Below, piece after piece: positions 58,901 to 64,000 of a stretch of 64,000 nt of DNA (positions are counted from its first letter, which is position 1; each line of letters begins with the position of its first letter). This DNA comes from Streptomyces sp. NBC_00708 (GTDB lineage Bacteria > Actinomycetota > Actinomycetes > Streptomycetales > Streptomycetaceae). Made by a program: the position numbers and the translations under genes. The stretch spans positions 6,076,001 to 6,140,000 of the forward strand of contig CP108997.1 in assembly GCA_036226585.1 (NCBI GenBank), written 5' to 3'. The notes under the pieces are model-generated. The model searched no databases and was not told the origin of the DNA. It saw only the letters and a list, made by a program, of their open reading frames with translations.

Positions 58901-61900
58901 TCCAGGAGCGCGTGGGCCACCTCGTAGCGCAGGGCCGGTTCGGCGTCCCGCAGTGCGAGGTGCGTGGACTGCCAGCGGTCCTGCTGCTCCGCCAGCCAGT
59001 CGAGGTCCTCGTAGTCGATGCGGAGCAGGCCCGACTGCTCCAGGTTGGGCATCGTGATGCGCCAGCCGCGTTCGAGGTCGCGGTAGAGGCGGTAGCCGAC
59101 GACGTCCCGGAACACCTTGGTGGCGCGACGCTCCAGACCGGGGGCCATGTTCGCGTTGCCGGTGTACTCGCGGGGCCTGAGATTCATGACCTCGGTGACG
59201 GCCTGGGTGAGGTCGTCGTGGCGCAGCCCTTCCTCACCGGCCAGGAGCGCCGCCTGATGCAGGGCGCTGCGCAACTGCGTCACCTGGGCGAAGTCGTTGA
59301 AGTGCCCGGCCTGCAGTGAGGCGTCCTGCCGGTTGTCCACGAACGTGAGGAGCTTGCGGGCCTCCTTGGACAGCACGTCCTCGGGGACCGAGCGCAGGGA
59401 CTTCACGATCGACGCCGACACGACGGATGTCGCCGACGAACGCCCCTCCTGGTCGAGTGTGGCGAGTTTGGCGAAGTCCCGGCCGCGCGTCTGCTCGTAG
59501 GAGATCTGGCAGTGCAGGCAGAACAGGAACGGAGCAGGGATGAACGCGGCGACCAGGCCTTCACCGGACTCGTGGCCGAACGCGTCGACGACGACGCGCT
59601 TCGGCACGCGCGGCCGGTAGGACTTCTTGACGGCGTTCACACCAAGGCCGTCAGGCTCCAGCCAGGACTCCGGCAGCCGCCGGTCCTGGACGGCCTGCTG
59701 GGGATCGGCCGGCCACTCGTAGTCCTCGCCGGGCGTGCCGATGTACAGGTAGCCCTCGCCCTCCCGGCCGCCGGATCCGGAGGTGTCACGGCGCGGCTCG
59801 TAACGGAAGGTCCCGTTCTCGTCGGCCCGCCACACGGTGACGTACTCCTGCCCGCACTCGCGGCAGAACGCCAGCGGGAACAGCGGCTTGCCGTCGCTGT
59901 CGGGCTGCTCCAACTGGTAGGTGCGGGTCAGCGGGCGGGTCAGCGGATCCTGGAGCGTCGTGTAGACGGTGTCGCCCTTGGAGAGGAACTGATGCAGCCG
60001 GAACGCGAACAACGGCCGCTCGGTCACCGGGTGTTTGGCCTGCGACCCGGCCTCCAGCGTGGCGCGGATCGCCTCCCTGACGGCTTCCGGGGCGACGCCG
60101 GACCGGGCGGCGAGGTCCTCCGCCGCGCGCTCGATCGTGCCCGGCGGGCAGCGCCGCAGACGGCCTGTACCGGGCTCGCGCTCCAGACCGAACCGCGACT
60201 CCAGCCACCGCGCCAACGGGTCCTTGGTCAGTGCCTCGTACGCCAGAGGTGCGGCGGCCGCGCGCAGTCGCTCGGCGGGAACCTCGTCCGGGGCCTCATC
60301 GGTGGCGCGCACCAGCGTCTCGCCGATGACGCGCCGGGGCAGCACGGTGGTGCCGAAGAGCCGGCCCGCGACTTTGGCGACCTCACGCTGCTGGTCCGGC
60401 CAGGTGCCCTCGGTCGACATCGTCGCGGACGTGCCGATGCACTGGAGGGTGTCCGCGGCGCGGCAGGCTTCGCGGACCCGGCGGATCAGCAGGGCGACGT
60501 CCGCCCCCTGGCGGCCACGGTAGGTGTGCAGCTCGTCGAAGACCAGGAACTGCAGACCCTCGGCCATCCGGATCAGACTCGCCCGGTCGTCGGGCCGGGT
60601 GAGCATGAGCTCCAGCATCACGTAGTTGGTGAGCAGGATGTCCGGCGGGTTCTTGCGTAGTTCGCGCCGCTGCTCGTCGCTCTCCTGGCCCGTGTAGCGG
60701 GCGAACGTGACCGGTTCGCGGCCGGCCCCGAAACCGTGGCGCAGATACTTCTCCAGCTCCTTGAGCTGCGAATTGGCCAGCGCGTTCATCGGGTAGACGA
60801 TGATGGCCCGCACCCGGCCGGGCGCGCCGGGCCCCTCGGTCTCCCGCTCCTTGAGGACCTGGTTGACGATCGGCACGATGTAGGCGAGCGACTTGCCCGA
60901 GCCCGTGCCCGTGGTGAGTACGTACGAGTCGCCGGCCTGCGCGGCGTCGATGGCCTCACGCTGGTGCCGGTGGAAGGTGAGCGGCCGACCGTTGGGACGG
61001 CGGGCGTCCTCCTTCTTGCCTGCCTGGAAGATCTCGGCGCACTTCTGGTGCAGGACGCCGTCGCGGACCAGGTCCTGGACGTTGCCGCCGTCGTCGAAGA
61101 ACGGATTGAGGGACAGCCAGGGGTTGGGCCACTGGGACTTGCCCGCCAGGTCGTCCTCGATGAAGCCGCTGATCCGGCCGTCGCGCACGACGGTGGCGCC
61201 CTTGGTGAAGCGCTCGTATTCGTCGATCAGTTCGCGGTGGATGCCGAAGACATCCATCGCGTCCGGAACGCGGGGCGCGCGGCGTGGCACGGGAACGGGC
61301 GCCGGGGCGGACGGCGCGGGGAACTCCTTGCGCAGCCTCGATACCGGGTCCATCGCCGTCCACTCCGGGCCGAGCAGGGCCGCGCTGTCGTCCGGGGCGA
61401 GGGCGAGCGGGACCAGGATCTCGCGGACCTGGGCGGCGCTCGACGGCCGGTTCACCGCCTCCTTCTCCAAGAGGCGGTTGACCAGCAGGACGAGCTCGTC
61501 GGGCAGGTCGGGGCGGATCACGGTGAGGGACGGGGGCTGCAGGTTCTGGTGCTGCTCGGCGAGGTCGAAGGCGACCTTGGCGTTGAACGGCGGCTTGCCG
61601 ATGAGGAGTTCGTACAGGACGCAACCGAGCGCGTACAGGTCGGCGGAGGCGGTGACCAGCTCGGCGCGGAACTGTTCGGGGGCCATGTAGCGGGCGGTGC
61701 CCACGGCGACGCCGGTACTGGTGAGGCGGGTCTGGTCAGTGTCGTCGACCATCCGGCCCATGCCGAAGTCGAGGATCTTGACGGTGCCGTCGCGGGTGAG
61801 CATAAGGTTCGCGGGCTTGAGGTCGCGGTGGACGATGCCCGCGCTGTGGGCCGAGGCGAGTCCACCGGCGATCTGCGCGGCGAGGGCCGCGGCCCAGGAG

Positions 61901-62289
61901 ACGGGGAGCTGCGGCTCCTCGTCGATCAGCTCGGTCAGGGGATGGCCGTCGAGAAGCTCCATGGCCAGATAGGGCAGGCCGCTGCCGCCCTGCGCGACGG
62001 CGGTGTCGACTCCGCCGGCGATGAGGCGGGTGAGATTCGGGTGACGCGGGGAAAGGCGCCGCATGATGTCCACCTCGCGGCGGAACCGCTCGACCAGGTG
62101 TCCGTCCTGAGTGGCCCCGATCGCCAGACCCGTCCGGCTGCGCAGGATCGTTTTCAGGGCGACCTCGCGGTCTGCCACGTTCTCCGCTGCTTGCAGATCG
62201 AGGGCTCGGTGGACCTGCCCCATGTTCCCGCGGCCGACGGCCCCTGTGATCCGGAACCGCCCGGCCACCGTCTGCAGGTCCACTGGCAC
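55945..62289 (-). CDS. Ser/Thr protein kinase-SF2 helicase-DUF1998-nuclease-like fusion, 2114 aa
   Basis: Residues 10-290 are a complete Hanks-type kinase: [11 protein letters not shown], the lysine in VALKTI (K46), HRDLKPAN (154-161), DFG (174-176) and MAPEQ (202-206). After a linker, an SF2 helicase follows: GTGSGKS near 463, [18 protein letters not shown] near 586, GTSATMS near 620, and [12 protein letters not shown] near 1370. Several Zn-ribbons ([23 protein letters not shown]...CDLCQ) and the DUF1998/MZB cysteines ([15 protein letters not shown], near 1946) come next. The last 100 residues ([20 protein letters not shown]) look like a degenerate PD-(D/E)xK fold. DrmA/DrmB functions may be merged here with phospho-control. 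Confidence 0.88.
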   Translation of the reverse strand: MPVDLQTVAGRFRITGAVGRGNMGQVHRALDLQAAENVADREVALKTILRSRTGLAIGATQDGHLVERFRREVDIMRRLSPRHPNLTRLIAGGVDTAVAQGGSGLPYLAMELLDGHPLTELIDEEPQLPVSWAAALAAQIAGGLASAHSAGIVHRDLKPANLMLTRDGTVKILDFGMGRMVDDTDQTRLTSTGVAVGTARYMAPEQFRAELVTASADLYALGCVLYELLIGKPPFNAKVAFDLAEQHQNLQPPSLTVIRPDLPDELVLLVNRLLEKEAVNRPSSAAQVREILVPLALAPDDSAALLGPEWTAMDPVSRLRKEFPAPSAPAPVPVPRRAPRVPDAMDVFGIHRELIDEYERFTKGATVVRDGRISGFIEDDLAGKSQWPNPWLSLNPFFDDGGNVQDLVRDGVLHQKCAEIFQAGKKEDARRPNGRPLTFHRHQREAIDAAQAGDSYVLTTGTGSGKSLAYIVPIVNQVLKERETEGPGAPGRVRAIIVYPMNALANSQLKELEKYLRHGFGAGREPVTFARYTGQESDEQRRELRKNPPDILLTNYVMLELMLTRPDDRASLIRMAEGLQFLVFDELHTYRGRQGADVALLIRRVREACRAADTLQCIGTSATMSTEGTWPDQQREVAKVAGRLFGTTVLPRRVIGETLVRATDEAPDEVPAERLRAAAAPLAYEALTKDPLARWLESRFGLEREPGTGRLRRCPPGTIERAAEDLAARSGVAPEAVREAIRATLEAGSQAKHPVTERPLFAFRLHQFLSKGDTVYTTLQDPLTRPLTRTYQLEQPDSDGKPLFPLAFCRECGQEYVTVWRADENGTFRYEPRRDTSGSGGREGEGYLYIGTPGEDYEWPADPQQAVQDRRLPESWLEPDGLGVNAVKKSYRPRVPKRVVVDAFGHESGEGLVAAFIPAPFLFCLHCQISYEQTRGRDFAKLATLDQEGRSSATSVVSASIVKSLRSVPEDVLSKEARKLLTFVDNRQDASLQAGHFNDFAQVTQLRSALHQAALLAGEEGLRHDDLTQAVTEVMNLRPREYTGNANMAPGLERRATKVFRDVVGYRLYRDLERGWRITMPNLEQSGLLRIDYEDLDWLAEQQDRWQSTHLALRDAEPALRYEVAHALLDHMRRHLAIDVQYFRDDFDALQRASEERLVDPWVLSEGDKPQVGTAYPYASKPGMERSALFLSARGKFGKYLKRTAAAFRGLGSDDVQTVIDDLLKVLREADLVHEVQAGPEQSGPVYRRRRAEQRTGFRVSAASLIWKAGTGESGAQDPLTRTYHSGEGPRVNPFFRRLYQDAAAELAGLYAREHTAQVAPEDRERREEEFRSAELPLLYCSPTMELGVDISSLNAVMMRNVPPTPANYAQRSGRAGRSGQPALVTTYCATGNSHDQYYFRRSRDMVAGQVAPPRLDLANEDLVRSHLQGIWLAETGMKLGRAVPDVVDVAYDPDGEERPDPDMPLPLLSDTRDRSLDEDARRRAVTAARTALGPLIPDFADTTWWYDEWIEDQVAKAPTAFDAAFDRWRQLFRAAVLDQYEQNRRVVDHTLSQGEQGRARSRRREAETQTALLLNRSSDSKSVMSDFSPYRYLASEGFLPGYSFPRLPLAAYIPRSGNRRNADGDYLQRPRFLAIREFGPGALIYHEGARYQVTRVQLPPDASGDLATAEAKRCDHCGYHYEGSAGADVCDLCQEPLTGRRTSLLHLHTVFTTPRERISSDEEERRRAGFRLETSYAFQDHGTRKGRLTSHVTDAEGAPVLDLDYGDSATVRITNLGRVRDKQGEPDGYWLDLGDGRWLNDKAAAEAIEGTGMPVVDEEGNEKRRKKRVLPYVEDRRNILVVTLDEPQPEPVALSFMYAMERGIEAAFELEDAELTAELLPPDDGPRRRVLFTEAAEGGAGVLRRIQHDKRALAEAARTALEICHFDPADGTDNGGPSSDEKCARGCYECLLTYGNQGVHRQLSRHAARPLLLRLASATTLKEDRGESRTEQFRRLAAQNPQRPSAGTPLEADLTALVEAGDLLGWLRAKGHRLPDESGTLVPEADARPDFVFRPAGANVAVFVAGPSHGTDPTRDGGAVERLEDAGWEVLHFAPGADWDAIVGANFGYFRTR

Positions 62290-62617
62290 TCCCTAGCGTC
62301 ATCCGACAGATGGAGGGGTGATGCGCGCGGTGCGAGCCCCCGGCAGGCAACAGTACACCCCCTGCGACTTCACATGACCAGTATGGAGCTGTTGACGTAG
62401 TTAACGTATTTGCGTGCCATACCCCGATGTGCGTGGCGTCGTTGAATGAGCCACCTGGGTGGTAGGCGTCCGAGGCCCGTGGAGTTGTCGAAGCGCTGCA
62501 CGGGGAGCGGCCCTTCGCCTCCAAGGCTGTGATTCTGCGGGATCGAGATGTGTGTGAGTTGTGTCAACGTGCCCGCGCTTCTCGGTTCAGGGTGAGCCGC
62601 CGTGTACGGTGACGCTC
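62290..62617. promoter_or_regulatory. Divergent promoter region of the defence operon and N6 methylase
   Basis: The 328-bp region separates the leftward kinase-helicase operon from the rightward methylase. It contains an AT-rich patch with TTGACGTAGTTAACGTATTT (62391-62410), holding the partial inverted repeat GTTGAC-GTA-GTTAAC. No ORF of credible length lies here. Control by the HTH-methylase protein itself is possible. Confidence 0.4.
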
Positions 62618-64000
62618 ATGCCCGACACCGTCAAACCCACCCCGAGCCGGTCCGCCGGGGCGTCGTCGGCGCTCGTCACCGGCGCCGAGATCGCGCGACT
62701 GGCCGGAGTGACCCGCGCGGCCGTCTCCAACTGGCGTCGCCGCTACGAGGACTTCCCCCCGGCCGCCGGTGGCAGTGCCTCCAGCCCGCTCTTCGTCTGG
62801 GACGCGGTCCGGGAATGGCTGGAGGGGCGGGACAAGAGTCAGGAGGTCTCCCTCGAGGTGCAGACGTGGCAGGCGCTGCGGGCCGCCTACGGGGACGCCA
62901 CGGTCGCGGCGGTCGCGGCCGCCACGGAGTACCTCGCCGGCGACGCGGTGCGTGAGGCGGCGGACCGGCCCACGGGACCGGACGGCCCTCCGCTGCTCGA
63001 TCCGCCCGATGCTCCCCTCCGGAGCTTGCTGGACCGACTCGCCAAGGACGCGGGCCGGGCGGAGGCCGTGGACGCCCTGGTGGCCCGGCTGACCGATTCC
63101 GCCCGCCGTTCCGGCTCCGAGCTCGTCACCTCACCACGCATCGTCCGGGCCGTTGCCCACTTCGCTCCCGACCTGCGTGGCGGGCAGACGGTCTTCGATC
63201 CTGCCTGTGGCGTCGGGACGCTGTTGTTCGAGCTGCGCCCCGCCCGCGGCCTCATCCGGCTCGGCCAGGACAGCGATGAGGACTGTGTCCGTATCGCCCG
63301 CGCGCGCACCGCATTGGCCGGCCGGGAGAACATCCGCATCACACACGGCGACGCGTTGCACGCTGATCGTTTTCCCGGTCTCGCCGCTGATCTCGTGGTG
63401 TGCGACCCGCCCGTCGCCGTCACCGACTGGGGCCGCGAAGAACTCCTGCTCGACCCCCGGTGGGAGTTCGGGACTCCGTCCCGGGCGGAAGGCGAACTCG
63501 CCTGGCTTCAGCACGCCTACGCGCACACCGCTCCCGGAGGGCACCTGCTCGTCGTCATGCCGGCCTCCGTCGCCTATCGCAAGGCGGGCAGGCGCATCCG
63601 TGCCGAGCTGGTCCGGCGCGGAGTCGTCCGGCGGATCGTCGCCCTGCCGGGCGGCGTCGCCTCGTCGCACGCCCTCCCGGTACACCTCTGGCTCCTGCGC
63701 CGGCCCGATGACACGGGTGCGCGGCCGGACACCGTCACCATGGTCGACCTCACGTCGAACGATCCCGACGGCGACCTCGTGCCCGCGGAGGCCCAGACCG
63801 CGGAGATCCCCCTGATCGACCTCCTCGACGACGACGTCGACCTGACCCCCGCTACGCACATGCCCGTGGTGCGGCGCGACATGATCGCCGAGTACGGGAG
63901 GGCCCGTGCCGAACTCACCGCGGCGCTCTCCGCCCTCGAACGATCGCTCCCCGATCTGCGCGCGGGCGCCGGTGCCGACCTGTGGGACGGAGCCACCGTC
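62618..64000 (+). CDS. HTH-containing N6-adenine DNA methylase-like protein (partial)
   Basis: The gene runs off the right edge with 461 codons visible. An N-terminal HTH (GAEIARLAGVTRAAVSNWRR, residues about 22-41) is followed by a helical segment and an N6-DNA methylase domain of HsdM type. Motif I is VFDPACGVGTLLFEL (near 191). Motif IV reads VCDPPVAVTDW (near 260), where the catalytic tetrapeptide is normally (N/D)PP(Y/F/W). The Val could weaken base stacking and methylation. It is divergent from the kinase-helicase operon and may be a methylase-derived sensor or regulator. Confidence 0.85.
   Translation, partial: MPDTVKPTPSRSAGASSALVTGAEIARLAGVTRAAVSNWRRRYEDFPPAAGGSASSPLFVWDAVREWLEGRDKSQEVSLEVQTWQALRAAYGDATVAAVAAATEYLAGDAVREAADRPTGPDGPPLLDPPDAPLRSLLDRLAKDAGRAEAVDALVARLTDSARRSGSELVTSPRIVRAVAHFAPDLRGGQTVFDPACGVGTLLFELRPARGLIRLGQDSDEDCVRIARARTALAGRENIRITHGDALHADRFPGLAADLVVCDPPVAVTDWGREELLLDPRWEFGTPSRAEGELAWLQHAYAHTAPGGHLLVVMPASVAYRKAGRRIRAELVRRGVVRRIVALPGGVASSHALPVHLWLLRRPDDTGARPDTVTMVDLTSNDPDGDLVPAEAQTAEIPLIDLLDDDVDLTPATHMPVVRRDMIAEYGRARAELTAALSALERSLPDLRAGAGADLWDGATV

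Noticed and set aside
62602..62955. A 117-codon plus-strand frame at the start of the methylase
   Set aside because: It overlaps the methylase in another frame and its translation is Arg/Gly-rich without structure; the methylase frame shows HTH and SAM motifs.

Overview
The DNA has the marks of a Streptomyces chromosome, probably an arm region. It has very high GC with strong third-position G/C bias, GTG and TTG starts, many 4-bp stop/start overlaps, and GntR, HxlR, ECF and DUF397-type genes. It also carries secreted chitin and chitosan enzymes. Nothing here is a core housekeeping locus, so it reads as metabolic accessory blocks followed by a defence island.

Region 1 (1-6.2 kb) is a patchwork of small genes. 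It holds the end of an anti-sigma-type ATPase, a cold-shock-like protein, an ECF41 sigma factor with its carboxymuconolactone decarboxylase-family partner, a DinB protein, a membrane protein and an HxlR regulator divergent from a second AhpD-like gene. Two decayed genes lie here: a truncated cold-shock paralogue and a frameshifted small ORF. Region 2 (6.4-9.9 kb) holds a catalase and the glyoxylate-branch genes glxR and hyi. Region 3 (10.1-17.5 kb) is a chito-oligosaccharide-type block: a secreted CBM3-GH16-like protein, a GH20 hexosaminidase, a sugar ABC transporter and a divergent GntR/HutC regulator with matching operator-like sites. Region 4 (17.7-26.3 kb) is the purine/urate block: a lactonase, a small HTH protein, OHCU decarboxylase, HIU hydrolase, uricase, two NCS2 permeases and an 8-oxoguanine deaminase-like amidohydrolase. 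A 22-bp element is shared exactly by the catalase and urate promoters, tying H2O2-forming uricase to catalase.

Region 5 (26.3-33.1 kb) has two GH46 chitosanases (one with a CsnR-type box, one a lipoprotein), an alpha/beta hydrolase lacking its nucleophile serine, a mycothiol-transferase-like protein, and secreted LamG and FN3 proteins. Region 6 (33.1-38.4 kb) is a compact operon of LRR, ankyrin, MoxR ATPase and VWA-metallopeptidase-like proteins, resembling the vWA-MoxR ternary (conflict-type) systems. A degenerate tRNA-like sequence follows. Region 7 (38.7-43.7 kb) has a GH18 chitinase with the classical paired chitinase-promoter repeats. It is followed by a three-gene translationally coupled cassette: a 129-aa protein made of five 23-aa repeats (one His-Asp each), a JmjC/ribosomal-oxygenase-like hydroxylase and a sucrase/ferredoxin-like protein. 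I consider this a candidate RiPP-like modified-peptide system.

Region 8 (43.8-64 kb) is a defence island. It contains McrBC, a chimeric gene remnant, and a long leftward operon. That operon runs from a 2114-aa Ser/Thr kinase-SF2 helicase-DUF1998-nuclease-like fusion through a DrmD-like SNF2 helicase and a DrmMI-like adenine methylase to two small unknown genes. A divergent HTH-N6 methylase runs off the end. It looks like a DISARM-related system in which the kinase fusion stands where DrmA/DrmB would be. The methylase carries a lower-GC segment that coincides with its likely target-recognition region.
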